DNA of 64,000 nucleotides, from the NCBI RefSeq assembly GCF_002101885.1, contig NZ_LQPS01000043.1, forward strand, positions 62,001 to 126,000, given 5' to 3'. Position numbers and translations under genes: made by a program. Source of the stretch: Mycolicibacter senuensis. Lineage in GTDB: Bacteria; Actinomycetota; Actinomycetes; Mycobacteriales; Mycobacteriaceae. Positions 41,649-55,023 of this stretch are shown piece by piece. The notes below the pieces were generated by a model. It did no database searches, was not told the DNA's origin, and was given only the letters and a program-made list of their open reading frames with translations. Each line of letters opens with the position of its first letter. Position 1 is the stretch's first letter.

Positions 41649-41696
41649 ACACAACTTCTTGTGTTGCCACGGGTTGTCGGCCCCCAGGGGTAGTGT
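41649..41696 (+). promoter_or_regulatory. Paired NrdR-like boxes upstream of nrdF2
   Basis: ACACAACTTCTTGTGT (41649-41664) is a perfect six-base-arm palindrome and a strong match to the NrdR box acaCwAtATaTwGtgt. CCCCCAGGGGTAGTGT (41681-41696), exactly 32 bp downstream, keeps the right half site TAGTGT and part of the left. The two-box spacing equals that before nrdHIE, so both operons should respond to the same repressor. Confidence 0.7.
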
Positions 41697-41721
41697 CGGA
41701 GGCCTAGCTTTCCGCGGGTGA

Positions 41722-42708
<987 letters not shown>

Positions 42709-42799
42709 GCCGCTGATACCCCGGCGCCGATGCTGAAAGTCCGCAACGTGACGGGCTGAATCTGCCTGACCCGGCCCCGGGCCGTGTTTTCATGACCGC

Positions 42800-44017
42800 A
42801 TGACGGTCGCTGGCACCCCGGAATCCAGGAGATCGCAGCTCGTCAACCTGCTCCTGGGCACCTGGGTCTCGGTGATCTGCTTCTGGGCGTGGAACCTGGT
42901 CGGACCGCTCTCGACGCAGTACGCCACCCGGATGTCGTTGAGCTCCAACCAGCAGGCGCTGCTGGTGGCGACGCCGATCCTGATCGGCGCGCTGGGCCGG
43001 ACCGTCACCGGGCCGATGACCGACCGGTTCGGGGGCCGCGCCATGTTCATCGGGGTGTCGCTGGCCTCGATCGTGCCGGTGCTCGTGGTCGGCTATGCGG
43101 CGCAGATCGGCTCCTATCCGCTGATACTTGTGGCCGCGTTCTTCCTCGGCGTGGCCGGAACCGTGTTCGCCATCGGAATTCCGTTCGCCAACAACTGGTT
43201 TGCCCCGCAACGCCGCGGTTTCGCCACCGGAGTGTTCGGTATGGGGATGGTCGGAACCGCGGTATCGGCGTTCGTCACCCCGCGGTTGGTGACATCGGTC
43301 GGCCTGTTCGCCACCCACCTGGTCGTCGCTGCGGCCCTGGCGATTTCGGTACTGCTGTGCGTGGTGCTGATGCGCAACGGCCCGCGTTTCGTGCCCAACA
43401 CCGCGCCGGTGCTGCCGAAGCTGAAGGCGGCGGCCCGGCTGCGGGTGACCTGGGAGATGTCGCTGCTCTACGGCCTGGTGTTCGGCGGGTTCGTGGCGTT
43501 CTCCAGCTACCTGCCGATCTACATCAAGGCGGTCTACCAGTTCTCGCAGGTCGGCGCGGGGGAGCGCACCGCGGCGTTCGCGCTGGCCGCCGTGCTGGCC
43601 CGGCTGGTCGGCGGGACCCTGGCCGACCACATCGCGCCCAAGTATGTGGTGCTGGCCTCGCTGGCCGGGATCGCGGTGCAGACCCTGATCTCGGTGTTCA
43701 AGCCGCCGGCCGACATCTGGTCGGGCCTGACGTTCCTGCCGCTGGCGGTGGCGCTGGGCATCGGTACCGGCGGGGTGTTCGCCTGGGTTTCCCACCGGGC
43801 CCCGGCCGGCTCGGTCGGCTCGGTGACCGGGATCGTCGCGGCCTTCGGCGGACTGGGCGGCTACTTCCCGCCGCTGGTGATGGGCGCGACCTACGACGCG
43901 GCCCGGAACAGTTACGCGGTGGGGTTGATGATGCTGGTCGCCACCGCGGTGCTGCTGTTCGTCTACACCGCGGTGTTCCTGCGCGCCCGCGAGCCGGACA
44001 CCCCGGTCCGCGCCTAG
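42800..44017 (+). CDS. MFS transporter, NarK-like
   Basis: A 405-residue protein with about twelve membrane helices. 'GPMTDRFGGRAMFIGVSLAS' is the MFS loop after helix 2, 'RGFATGVFGMGMVGTAVSAF' resembles the Gly-rich helix 5 of the nitrate/nitrite porter family, and 'GGTLADHIAPKYVVLASLAG' is the second-half counterpart. Nitrate or nitrite transport is the closest family match, but the diagnostic NarK substrate arginines were not confirmed. It precedes a DoxX-like gene by 35 bp. Confidence 0.82.
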   Translation: MTVAGTPESRRSQLVNLLLGTWVSVICFWAWNLVGPLSTQYATRMSLSSNQQALLVATPILIGALGRTVTGPMTDRFGGRAMFIGVSLASIVPVLVVGYAAQIGSYPLILVAAFFLGVAGTVFAIGIPFANNWFAPQRRGFATGVFGMGMVGTAVSAFVTPRLVTSVGLFATHLVVAAALAISVLLCVVLMRNGPRFVPNTAPVLPKLKAAARLRVTWEMSLLYGLVFGGFVAFSSYLPIYIKAVYQFSQVGAGERTAAFALAAVLARLVGGTLADHIAPKYVVLASLAGIAVQTLISVFKPPADIWSGLTFLPLAVALGIGTGGVFAWVSHRAPAGSVGSVTGIVAAFGGLGGYFPPLVMGATYDAARNSYAVGLMMLVATAVLLFVYTAVFLRAREPDTPVRA

Positions 44018-44052
44018 TGTTGCGGTCAGGCGATCGAAGTCAGGAGACCACG

Positions 44053-44460
44053 ATGACCACGGAGACCGACCGCACGCCACGTTCCCGGGCATGGATCACC
44101 GGAGCGGTGATCACCGCGGTGCTCGGGTTGTTCTTCGCGATCGACGCCATCCCGAAGATCGTGGGAATGTCGTTCGCCCGCGAAGGTACCGAAGCACTGG
44201 GCTTCTCCCCGGACAAGACCGCTGTCATCGGCTGGGTTCTGCTGGCCTGCCTGATCGCCTTCTTGATCCCGCGAACCGCGGTGCTGGGCGCCGTGGGCCT
44301 GACCGCCTACCTGGGCGGAGCGGTGACGATCAACCTGCACGGCGACAAACCGCTGGCCGGCTTCGTGCTGTCCGGGGTCTACGTCGGTGTGCTGGTGTGG
44401 ATCGCGCTCGTGCTGCGCCGGCCCGAACTGCTACGGGTGCTGGGGATTCGCCGCAGCTGA
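44053..44460 (+). CDS. DoxX-like small membrane protein
   Basis: A 135-residue protein with four hydrophobic helices (about residues 14-33, 54-74, 77-95, 103-123) and the loop 'AIDAIPKIVGMSFAREGTEA' typical of DoxX-like proteins. The ATG at 44053 has a good 'caggaga' site 5 bp upstream. DoxX-family proteins are linked to thiol or redox stress and quinol metabolism, but the role here is unknown. It is convergent with adhC. Confidence 0.85.
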   Translation: MTTETDRTPRSRAWITGAVITAVLGLFFAIDAIPKIVGMSFAREGTEALGFSPDKTAVIGWVLLACLIAFLIPRTAVLGAVGLTAYLGGAVTINLHGDKPLAGFVLSGVYVGVLVWIALVLRRPELLRVLGIRRS

Positions 44461-44488
44461 GCGGCCCCGCCGACCGTCCGCGGCCGGG

Positions 44489-45541
44489 CTAGGCGCCGCG
44501 CAGCGACGCGGTATCGATGACGAAGCGGTAGCGCACGTCGGAGGCCAGCACCCGCTCGTAGGCGGTGTTGACGTAATCGGGTTCGATCACTTCGATCTCG
44601 GGGCGCACGCCGTGCTCGGCGCAGAAGTTCAGCATCTCCTGGGTCTCGGCGATCCCGCCGATCAAGGACCCCGACACGCTGCGGCGCATCCGGACCAGCG
44701 GGCCCGGCGGCACCGCCAGCGAACCCTCGGGCATGCCCAGCTCGACCAGCGTGCCGTCCAGGGTGAGCAGGTTCAGGTACGCGCCCAGGTCCAGGCTCGC
44801 CGAGACGGTGTTGAGGATGACGTCGAAGTTGCCGCGCAGCTTCTTGAACGTTTCGGGTTCGCTGGTGGCGTAGTAGTGCTCGGCGCCCAACCGCAGCCCG
44901 TCCTCCATCTTCTTCAGGGATTGGGACAACACGGTCACCTCGGCGCCCATCGCCGTGCCGAGCTTGACGGCCAGGTGACCCAGTCCGCCGAGGCCGACGA
45001 CCGCAATTCGCTTGCCTTTACCGACATTCCAGTGGCGCAGCGGCGAGTAGGTGGTGACCCCGGCGCACAGCAGCGGCGCGGCGGCATCCAGCGGAATCTC
45101 GTCCGGGATGCTCAGCACGTAGTTCTCGTCGACGATGATCGCGCCGCTGTAGCCGCCCTGGGTGGGCTGCCCGTCGCGGTCGACGCCGGCGTAGGTGCCG
45201 ACCATGCCGCCGCCGGTGCAGTACTGCTCGTGGCCGGCCAGGCAGCTGGGGCACTCGCGGCACGAGTCGACGAAGCAACCCACACCGACGCGGTCACCGA
45301 CCTTGAACTTGGTGACCTGCGCGCCGACTGCGGTCACCACACCGGCGATCTCGTGGCCGGGGACCAGGGGATACTGCGGGCGGCCCCACTCGGCCTTGAC
45401 GGTGTGGATGTCGGAGTGGCAGATGCCGGCGAAGGCGATGTCGAAGGCGACGTCGTGCGGGCCGGGGTCGCGGCGGGTGATGGTGGTCTTGGTCAGTGGC
45501 GCCTCCGGCGAGGTGGCGGCGTAAGCGGAAACGGTGCTCAT
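44489..45541 (-). CDS. adhC: NAD(P)-dependent alcohol dehydrogenase AdhC
   Basis: A 350-residue zinc-dependent alcohol dehydrogenase of the cinnamyl-alcohol type. Catalytic zinc ligands lie in '[16 protein letters not shown]' and '[12 protein letters not shown]', structural zinc in '[20 protein letters not shown]' (four Cys), and cofactor loop '[20 protein letters not shown]'. Rv3045 is the counterpart. It reduces aldehydes with NADPH, possibly in mycothiol- or aldehyde-stress metabolism. An AT-rich stretch at 45573-45602 is the likely promoter. Confidence 0.94.
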   Translation of the reverse strand: MSTVSAYAATSPEAPLTKTTITRRDPGPHDVAFDIAFAGICHSDIHTVKAEWGRPQYPLVPGHEIAGVVTAVGAQVTKFKVGDRVGVGCFVDSCRECPSCLAGHEQYCTGGGMVGTYAGVDRDGQPTQGGYSGAIIVDENYVLSIPDEIPLDAAAPLLCAGVTTYSPLRHWNVGKGKRIAVVGLGGLGHLAVKLGTAMGAEVTVLSQSLKKMEDGLRLGAEHYYATSEPETFKKLRGNFDVILNTVSASLDLGAYLNLLTLDGTLVELGMPEGSLAVPPGPLVRMRRSVSGSLIGGIAETQEMLNFCAEHGVRPEIEVIEPDYVNTAYERVLASDVRYRFVIDTASLRGA

Positions 45542-45697
45542 CAGTGGAAATCCCTCTTCAGATCTGCATCAAGCATAAAAACATAGCTTAGCAAAGTTTA
45601 TTGGTGGAGCGGTTGTCCGGCCGCGGTGAATTCGGTCACCGCTCACCCCGGCGCCCGGTACCCGCACGGTGTCGGCGCCCGAGATTAGGGTCCGGGT

Positions 45698-47575
45698 ATG
45701 AACAGACGTCCCAAGGTTGACCGACTGGTTCTCTATAAGCATGGCGTGGCTTTCGTGGGCCGCAGCGGCCCGGTCGACGGCGACTTCGAACTGACATTCC
45801 GTCGCGACGACATGAAAGACGTGCTGAAGTCGCTGACCGTGCACGCCGTCGCCGGCGGTGCATCGGTAGGGGCGGTGTCCTTCGACACCCCCACCGATCC
45901 ACGTACCGAGTTGGCCGACCGCAACCTGCTCCTGGACTCCGGGGAGGCGCTGGTCGATCTGCTCGACGCGCTGCGCGGCCGGGCCGTCGAGGTCTACGCC
46001 GGCGAGCAGGCGCACCGCGGTGAGGTGATCGGCGTGGACGACCTCGCCGGTGAGCCGGCCCGGCGACTGCTGGTGCTTCGGGCCGATTCCGGCGTGATCA
46101 GCCTGGTCGACCTGACCGACGCCCGTCGCATCGAACTGCTCGAGGCACCGTCCAGAGACGACCTGGAATTCCTGATCGACCGGTCCCGCACCGCCACGGC
46201 CGGCCGCAACTGCGACGTCACGGTGCAGATCCGTGGCGCCGCCGACGACGTGCGGGTGTCCTACATCGTCGCCGCGCCGATGTGGCGGGTCTCCTATCGG
46301 GCGATCCGCGACGGCGACACCGTGACGCTGATCGCGACCGGCATCATCCACAATCCGATCGATGAGGATCTGACCGACGTCGCGGTGACTTTGACCACCG
46401 GCCAACCGATCTCGTTCGACATCGATCTCTACCACGGCCGGCGGGTGCAGCGGGTGGTGGTGGCCGAAAGTGAGCGCGCCGCGGCGCCGCGGCGGGGGCG
46501 CGAAGGCATGCCGCTCGCGTCGGCGGTTCCGGACGGCTTGCCCTCGTCGGCAGGCGCCTACGACGAGTCCGTGGCGGAGGTCGAAACCGCGGACCGCGGT
46601 GAGTATTTCGAATACCGGCTGGCCACCCCGCTGTCGCTGAAGCGGGGCGGGGCGGCGATGGTGCCGTTGGCGGCGGCGCCCGTCGATGCAGGGCGCCGAG
46701 AGGTGGTCTGGCGGGAAGACCGCGGGGCCGCCCCCGACATCGTGCTGGCGTTCACCAACACCACCGGCCTGGTGCTCGAGGAGGGCCCCGCCGTGGTTTA
46801 CGAGCAGGACGGCTATGCCGGAGAAGCCATGCTGGACTTCACCGCCCGCGGCGCCGACGTGCGGCTGGCCTTCGCCAAGGATCTCGCGGTGCGCTGCCGC
46901 CGCGAAGCGACGCTGCGGACGGTCACCACCCGGATTCGGCTGACGGACCACGCGGTCGTCGAGGAGCAGCGTCGCGAGCGGTGGCACACCTTGACCGCCG
47001 AGAACGACCACGACGACCCGGTCGACGTCATCTTCGAGTTGGCGGTGTCCCCGGGCCATTCGGTGACCGCGCAGGATGGTGCCGCCGAGGCCGGCCAGGA
47101 CGGGCGGTGGCGCCGCTTCAGCGTCACGGTTCCCGGGCACCAGACCGCCGAGGCGACGGTGCTGGAGAGCTGGCCGATCTCCTCGGAGATCGACTACGAG
47201 GACCTGGAGCCGGGCCGACTGGAGGACTGGCTGGCGGGCCGCTCGCTGGGCCGGAAGACGGTCAACGCGCTCCGGCAGGTACTGGAGCACCAGAACACGG
47301 CTCGCCGGCTCGACGAGCAATGCGACGAGGCCGAAGAGCAGCGCGACGCGCTCTACACCGCGCAGAGCCGCATCGCCGAGCAACTGCAGGTGCTCGGAAC
47401 CGACGGCGCCGAAGGGGACCTGCGGGCCAGGCAGGTGCGCGAACTGAACGACCTGCAGCACCGGGTCAGCGGTCTGGACTCCGAGATGCGCCGGCTACGC
47501 GAGGACGCAGCCGCGGCCAGGGAGCAGGCGTCGGCCGAACTGCGGCGGGTGATCGGGCAGGGGCCGCCTAATTGA
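45698..47575 (+). CDS. DUF4139 domain-containing protein
   Basis: A 625-residue protein. The central and C-terminal part is the DUF4139 domain: 'VRVSYIVAAPMWRVSYRAIR', 'VTLIATGIIHNPIDEDLTDV', 'LTTGQPISFDIDLYHGRRVQ', 'FEYRLATPLSLKRGGAAMVP', 'LAFTNTTGLVLEEGPAVVYE'. The last 90 residues are a long charged helix, probably coiled coil ('EEQRDALYTAQSRIAEQLQV'). Relatives include MuiA-type proteins of unknown biochemical function. It has no signal peptide. It lies between adhC and fecB, where M. tuberculosis has no gene by memory, and overlaps the fecB 3' end by 8 bases on the opposite strand. Confidence 0.88.
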   Translation: MNRRPKVDRLVLYKHGVAFVGRSGPVDGDFELTFRRDDMKDVLKSLTVHAVAGGASVGAVSFDTPTDPRTELADRNLLLDSGEALVDLLDALRGRAVEVYAGEQAHRGEVIGVDDLAGEPARRLLVLRADSGVISLVDLTDARRIELLEAPSRDDLEFLIDRSRTATAGRNCDVTVQIRGAADDVRVSYIVAAPMWRVSYRAIRDGDTVTLIATGIIHNPIDEDLTDVAVTLTTGQPISFDIDLYHGRRVQRVVVAESERAAAPRRGREGMPLASAVPDGLPSSAGAYDESVAEVETADRGEYFEYRLATPLSLKRGGAAMVPLAAAPVDAGRREVVWREDRGAAPDIVLAFTNTTGLVLEEGPAVVYEQDGYAGEAMLDFTARGADVRLAFAKDLAVRCRREATLRTVTTRIRLTDHAVVEEQRRERWHTLTAENDHDDPVDVIFELAVSPGHSVTAQDGAAEAGQDGRWRRFSVTVPGHQTAEATVLESWPISSEIDYEDLEPGRLEDWLAGRSLGRKTVNALRQVLEHQNTARRLDEQCDEAEEQRDALYTAQSRIAEQLQVLGTDGAEGDLRARQVRELNDLQHRVSGLDSEMRRLREDAAAAREQASAELRRVIGQGPPN

Positions 47576-48644
47576 TGGGTGCGTTCAGCCAGTGCAGGTC
47601 GTCGACCACTCCGAGGGCGGCGATCGGTCCCCGCCCGGTCTGCCACACCTCGTTGTTGACCACGAACACCCGGCTGTCACGGTTGGCCGCCAGCCGGCGC
47701 CAGGACACGCTGTCGAACACGGCGGCCGCCCGTGCTTTGGCCGCCGGCGAGGCGAACGAGACGTAGACGATGTCACCGTCGGCCGCCGACAAGTCCGCCC
47801 GGCCGGCCAGGTCGGCATCGCTGGCCGCGATCTCGATGTAGGGCTGGTCGGTGAACCGCTGTGCCGGCGGCCGGTCCACACCGACGGCCTTGAGCACACT
47901 GGCAGCGAAGTTGGCCGCCCCGTACACCCGCACACCGGCGTCGGTGAGCACCACGACCGACGCCTGGAAGTGGGTGGCATCGCCGGCTTGGCCGGTTTCA
48001 GCGGCGGTCTGGCCGAACCTGTCGAGCACCGCATCGGTCGCGCCGCTGCGCGCGGTGGCAGCGCCGACACCGCGCAGGTTGTCCTCCCACGCCGCGCCCG
48101 GCGCCCCGGTGAACACAGTCGGGGCGATCGACGCCAGCTCCGAATAGCCGGGCGTCAGGCCTTGGGCGCCCAAGATCAGATCCGGACGCAGCGCGGCGAT
48201 CGCGTCGATGTCGGGCTGGCTGCGGCTGCCCACCGCCGGCAGGTCGTGCACCACGGCGCCCAGGTATGACGGCTGGTGCTCCGAGTCGTCCGGCAGCGCG
48301 GCGCCGACGATGCGGGACTGCAGTCCCAGGGCGCACAGCGCATCGAGCTGGTCACCGGAGAGCACCACGATGCGCTCCGGCTCCTCGGGGACCTCGACAC
48401 CGGGTGGTTCCACCCCGGCCGCATTGTGAACCGTGCGCATCGCTGGACCCGGGTCCGCGCGGGCCGGCTCCGCCGCGCAGGACTCGTCGGGCCGGCGGTC
48501 ATTGCCGAGCACCCCGGCCCCGGCGACCATGGTCGTGGTGGTGGCGGTCGGGGCCGTCTCGGCGCTCTTGCCCCCGCATCCCGAGGCCGCGACCACCAGT
48601 ACGGCCAGTGCCGCCGCCGACACCGCCCGCCGGTCCGCCCTCAT
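47568..48644 (-). CDS. fecB: FecB-like siderophore-binding lipoprotein
   Basis: A 358-residue lipoprotein from ATG 48644 (GTG 48647 adjacent). Signal peptide 'ADRRAVSAAALAVLVVAASG' with lipobox Ala-Ser-Gly-Cys, then the class III periplasmic-binding fold: 'RIVVLSGDQLDALCALGLQS', 'IAALRPDLILGAQGLTPGYS', 'VVLTDAGVRVYGAANFAASV'. It corresponds to Rv3044 FecB, an envelope protein implicated in iron-siderophore handling and cell-envelope integrity. No transport permease lies next to it. Confidence 0.9.
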   Translation of the reverse strand: MRADRRAVSAAALAVLVVAASGCGGKSAETAPTATTTTMVAGAGVLGNDRRPDESCAAEPARADPGPAMRTVHNAAGVEPPGVEVPEEPERIVVLSGDQLDALCALGLQSRIVGAALPDDSEHQPSYLGAVVHDLPAVGSRSQPDIDAIAALRPDLILGAQGLTPGYSELASIAPTVFTGAPGAAWEDNLRGVGAATARSGATDAVLDRFGQTAAETGQAGDATHFQASVVVLTDAGVRVYGAANFAASVLKAVGVDRPPAQRFTDQPYIEIAASDADLAGRADLSAADGDIVYVSFASPAAKARAAAVFDSVSWRRLAANRDSRVFVVNNEVWQTGRGPIAALGVVDDLHWLNAPIN

Positions 48645-48786
48645 CACGCGGTGACGGTAACACCGACCGGCGCCGCGCCCACCGGTGAGACGAATACGAC
48701 GTTTTGTAGGAGGCCTATACCGGCGGGGCGTTGCTCGGGGTTAGGATTCGACCCAAGACCACGGGATGCCCATGTTTGGAGGAATC

Positions 48787-51796
<3,010 letters not shown>

Positions 51797-51808
51797 CCCG
51801 GGGCCGGA

Positions 51809-53191
51809 TCAGAACAGCGCACCGACGATGATCAGCGGCAGCAGCCCCAGGTCGGCGGCCAGCGGAATGCCGATCGCGTCGAGCAGGTTGCCGTCGGCGA
51901 GTTCGGAGGCGAAGATCTCGTAGTTGTACTCGGGCAGGGTGAACAACACTGCGCTGAGCATGTCCAGCGGCGGAATGCCGGTGTGCGGAGGGAAGGTCTC
52001 GAAGAGATCCTGCCAGGTGGTGGGCACCATGGACAGTACTGAGAATTCGCTGCCCGCAAGGAACTGCGCCTCGTTGAGCAGTTGCTGGGCCCAGGCCGGC
52101 AGCGAGTAGACGTAGTTGTCCGGATCGGCCAACCGGGCGAAGAAGTCGGTGATGCCCTGTTGGACACCGTTGGCAAACGCTTGTGGAACCTGTTGCAGCA
52201 CACTGGCATCCGGCAGGAAGCCCAGCCCGGTGGGGACGTCGGCGAAGCCGGGGCTCCAGCCGTTCTCGATGTTGCCGTAGCCCAGGTTCACCAGCACCCG
52301 CAGGGCCGGCTGCAGCAGGTCGACCAGCGGGTTGCCGATGAACGGCAGCAGCTGCAGGGGCGCCAGCAGGGGAAGGGTCTCTGTCGGGATCATGTAGTAG
52401 TCGGTCAGCACGTCGGGCCCCGAGGTCGGCAGCAGCACGGCGTCGGCGATCTGCTCGGGGGTCAGCCCCAGATAGGTGCTGTGCTGGAAGAGGATGCCCA
52501 TCACGGCGTTGAGCACCGACAGGAAGTTGATCGGGTACTGCGGGAAGGACGCGAACCCGTCGTACTCATGGGTGTAGACGACGGCCGGGAACAGCGTCGT
52601 CGGCTGCGCGCCGCTGAATGTCAGGCCCAGACTGGGGATGGTCGGGTTCGTCCCGAGCGGCAGATCGAAGCGGGCCAGCATGCCGCCGTTGGGCACGGTC
52701 TCATCACCGAGCAGGACGAAGTGGACGTAGTCGCTCGGTACGCCCTGGTCGGCGAGTTGCTGCATCAGCTGTGCGGACATCACCGCGCTTTGCGACCACC
52801 CGAACACCACCACCGGGTTGTCGGCGTCGACGTGGCCGCCGGCGATCTGTTCGAGGATCGCCGCCTCGAGGACCTCATTGCCCTGTACCAGTGATCTGTC
52901 CAGGGTCTCGCCGAACGGGCCCAGGAACGGGTACAGCCCCTGGGGGGTGGTCAGGATCTCGGTGGTGCCGGTGAAGCCGTGCGGTGCCAGGTACAACTCG
53001 TTGACGAGATCGGCGTAGCCCTGACTGGGGGTCGAGATGCCGCTGGGGCCCAGAATCAGCGCGGTACCGCCGCCCATGGACGAGGCGAGCCGCAGCGACT
53101 GCACCTCGGCGGCCCTCGCCGGCGGGGCGGGGGAGTTGAACAGGCAGGCGCCGGTGAGGATGACGGCGATTGCGCCGGAACCACGAACCAT
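51809..53191 (-). CDS. PE-PPE domain hydrolase (secreted)
   Basis: A 460-residue protein with a signal peptide ('MVRGSGAIAVILTGACLFNS', likely cleaved after 'ARA') followed by the PE-PPE alpha/beta serine-hydrolase domain (about residues 40-270). Nucleophile elbow 'VVVFGWSQSAVMSAQLMQ' with Ser in GWSQS, and 'LLGDETVPNGGMLARF' and 'YTHEYDGFASFPQYPINFL' supply the other conserved residues. There is no PE or PPE N-terminus, so it is exported by Sec rather than ESX. The C-terminal 190 residues are hydrophobic and repeat-poor. Probable esterase or cutinase-like role in the envelope. Confidence 0.87.
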   Translation of the reverse strand: MVRGSGAIAVILTGACLFNSPAPPARAAEVQSLRLASSMGGGTALILGPSGISTPSQGYADLVNELYLAPHGFTGTTEILTTPQGLYPFLGPFGETLDRSLVQGNEVLEAAILEQIAGGHVDADNPVVVFGWSQSAVMSAQLMQQLADQGVPSDYVHFVLLGDETVPNGGMLARFDLPLGTNPTIPSLGLTFSGAQPTTLFPAVVYTHEYDGFASFPQYPINFLSVLNAVMGILFQHSTYLGLTPEQIADAVLLPTSGPDVLTDYYMIPTETLPLLAPLQLLPFIGNPLVDLLQPALRVLVNLGYGNIENGWSPGFADVPTGLGFLPDASVLQQVPQAFANGVQQGITDFFARLADPDNYVYSLPAWAQQLLNEAQFLAGSEFSVLSMVPTTWQDLFETFPPHTGIPPLDMLSAVLFTLPEYNYEIFASELADGNLLDAIGIPLAADLGLLPLIIVGALF

Positions 53192-53234
53192 GGGAGCCCC
53201 CTGAACGGTAACCGAGGCACAGGTGTGCGCTAAC

Positions 53235-53250
53235 TGTGATTCAAGTTACA
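53235..53250. promoter_or_regulatory. CRP-like palindrome upstream of the PE-PPE gene
   Basis: TGTGATTCAAGTTACA matches the TGTGA-N6-TCACA CRP consensus at 9 of 10 arm positions. It lies 44 bp before the PE-PPE start in the divergent interval with the ABC gene. A cAMP-receptor-type regulator (Rv3676 homologue) could control either gene. Compare the perfect site at 55694. Confidence 0.4.
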
Positions 53251-53256
53251 ACATCG

Positions 53257-53286
53257 GCCCGCCGGTTCCTGCCGGGCAGCTTTTTT
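53257..53286 (+). terminator. Possible hairpin with T6 tail before the ABC gene
   Basis: GCCCG (53257-53261) pairs with CGGGC (53273-53277) and is followed within three bases by TTTTTT (53281-53286). It resembles an intrinsic terminator on the plus strand, 68 bp before the ABC operon, so it could act as an attenuator or stop stray transcription. The stem is short. Confidence 0.3.
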
Positions 53287-53353
53287 CGGCGCACCCGGGG
53301 CCACCGGCACCCCCGTCGGTCGCCGAGGGGGCCGGGTACGGCACCATAGGGCC

Positions 53354-54208
53354 GTGCCCGACACCGGACGCCCCGGCCACCCCGCAGCGGCCGATCCAGA
53401 CCTGTTGATCCACTTCGAGGGGATTTCGCTGCGCCGTGACGGCCGAACCATGGTGGGTCCACTGGACTGGTCGGTCGAACTCGACGAACGCTGGGTGATC
53501 ATCGGGCCGAACGGGGCCGGCAAGACGTCGCTGCTGCGGATCGCCGCTGCCACCGAGCATCCGTCCTCCGGCGTCGCCTTCGTGCTCGGTGAACAGCTCG
53601 GGCGGGTCGACACCACCGAGCTGCGCGCCCGGGTGGGCCTGAGCTCCGCGGCGCTGGCACAGCGGATACCGGACAACGAAACGGTCAGCGATCTGGTCAT
53701 CTCGGCGGGCTATGCGGTGCTGGGGCGGTGGCGGGAACGCTACGACGCCGTCGACCACGAGCGCGCGATCGACCTGCTGGAAAGTCTCGGCGCCGAGCAC
53801 CTGGCCGACCGCACCTACGGCACGCTGTCCGAGGGCGAGCGCAAGCGGGTGCTGATCGCCCGCGCGCTGATGACCGATCCGGAACTGCTGCTGCTCGACG
53901 AGCCGGCGGCCGGGCTCGACCTGGGCGGGCGCGAGGAACTGGTGGCCCGGCTGGCCGATCTGGCCGCCGACCCCGACGCCCCGGCGCTGGTGCTGGTCAC
54001 CCATCACGTCGAGGAGATCCCGATCGGATTCAGTCACTGCCTGCTGCTGGCGGAGGGCCGCACCGTGGCCGCCGGCCTGCTCAGCGATGTGCTGACCGCC
54101 GAGAATCTGTCGGCCGCGTTCGGCCAGTCGATCTCCCTGGACGTCATCGACGGGCGGTATTTCGCCCGCCGAACCCGCAGCCGGGCAGCGCACCGGAGGC
54201 GCGCATGA
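53354..54208 (+). CDS. ABC transporter ATP-binding protein
   Basis: A 284-residue single ATPase domain from GTG 53354. Walker A 'VIIGPNGAGKTSLLRIAAAT', Q-loop region near 'RVGLSSAALAQRIPDNETVS', signature 'YGTLSEGERKRVLIARALM', Walker B 'ELLLLDEPAAGLDLGGREEL', and H-loop 'VLVTHHVEEIP'. It corresponds to Rv3041c. No membrane subunit lies nearby, so its partner is unknown. The TGA overlaps the ATG of the NUDIX gene (ATGA), giving a three-gene coupled operon with echA17. Confidence 0.93.
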   Translation: MPDTGRPGHPAAADPDLLIHFEGISLRRDGRTMVGPLDWSVELDERWVIIGPNGAGKTSLLRIAAATEHPSSGVAFVLGEQLGRVDTTELRARVGLSSAALAQRIPDNETVSDLVISAGYAVLGRWRERYDAVDHERAIDLLESLGAEHLADRTYGTLSEGERKRVLIARALMTDPELLLLDEPAAGLDLGGREELVARLADLAADPDAPALVLVTHHVEEIPIGFSHCLLLAEGRTVAAGLLSDVLTAENLSAAFGQSISLDVIDGRYFARRTRSRAAHRRRA

Positions 54209-55023
54209 GCGCTCCGCAGCCACCACCGCTGCCGACGCGACCAGCGGCCACGGTGATGCTGGTGCGCAACGGGGACAGCGGGCGCGGGCCCCTGGACGTG
54301 TTTTTGATGCGCCGTCACGCCGCCATGGAGTTCGCCGCGGGCGTGATGGTGTTTCCCGGCGGCGGTGTCGACGACCGGGATCGCAGTGCCGAGGTCGCCT
54401 GGTTCGGTCCGGAGCCGGCCTGGTGGGCACAGCGTTTCGGCGTTGACGTGGACCTGGCCGCGGCGCTGGTGTGCGCGGCGGTGCGGGAGACCTTCGAGGA
54501 AGCCGGTGTGCTGTTCGCCGGGCCGGCCGACGACTCGCGGCGCGTGGTCGGCGATGCCTCGGTGTACTCCGACGCCCGCCGCGCACTGGCCGTCGGCGAG
54601 TTGTCGTTCGCCGACTTCCTGCGCACCGAGAACCTGGTGCTGCACGCCGAGTTGCTGCGGCCGTGGGCGAACTGGGTGACGCCGGAAGCCGAGCGCACCC
54701 GCCGCTATGACACCTACTTCTTCGTGGCCGGACTGCCGGTCGGGCAGCGGGCCGACGGTGAGAACACCGAATCCGACCGGGCCGGCTGGCTCACCCCCGA
54801 CGCCGCGATCGAGGATTTCGCGGCCGGACGCAGCTTCCTGCTGCCGCCGACCTGGACCCAACTGGATTCGCTGGCCGGTCGCAGCGTCGAGGACGTGCTG
54901 GCGCTGGAACGCGAGATCGTGGTGACGCAGCCGGGGCTGACTCGTCACGGCGACAACTGGGAGATCGAATTCTTCAACTCGGAGCGCTACAACGCGGCGC
55001 GCGGTAAACGGTGGCCCGGATGA
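54205..55023 (+). CDS. NUDIX family hydrolase
   Basis: A 272-residue protein with a NUDIX box: 'GGGVDDRD...' followed by '[17 protein letters not shown]' carrying the REXXEEXG core (RETFEEAG). The gap between the glycine-rich start '[10 protein letters not shown]' and the helix is long, as in the human NUDT19-like group. It likely hydrolyses a CoA or nucleoside-diphosphate derivative; NUDT19 relatives act on acyl-CoA, which would fit the neighbouring enoyl-CoA hydratase gene. Rv3040c is the counterpart. Confidence 0.9.
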   Translation: MSAPQPPPLPTRPAATVMLVRNGDSGRGPLDVFLMRRHAAMEFAAGVMVFPGGGVDDRDRSAEVAWFGPEPAWWAQRFGVDVDLAAALVCAAVRETFEEAGVLFAGPADDSRRVVGDASVYSDARRALAVGELSFADFLRTENLVLHAELLRPWANWVTPEAERTRRYDTYFFVAGLPVGQRADGENTESDRAGWLTPDAAIEDFAAGRSFLLPPTWTQLDSLAGRSVEDVLALEREIVVTQPGLTRHGDNWEIEFFNSERYNAARGKRWPG

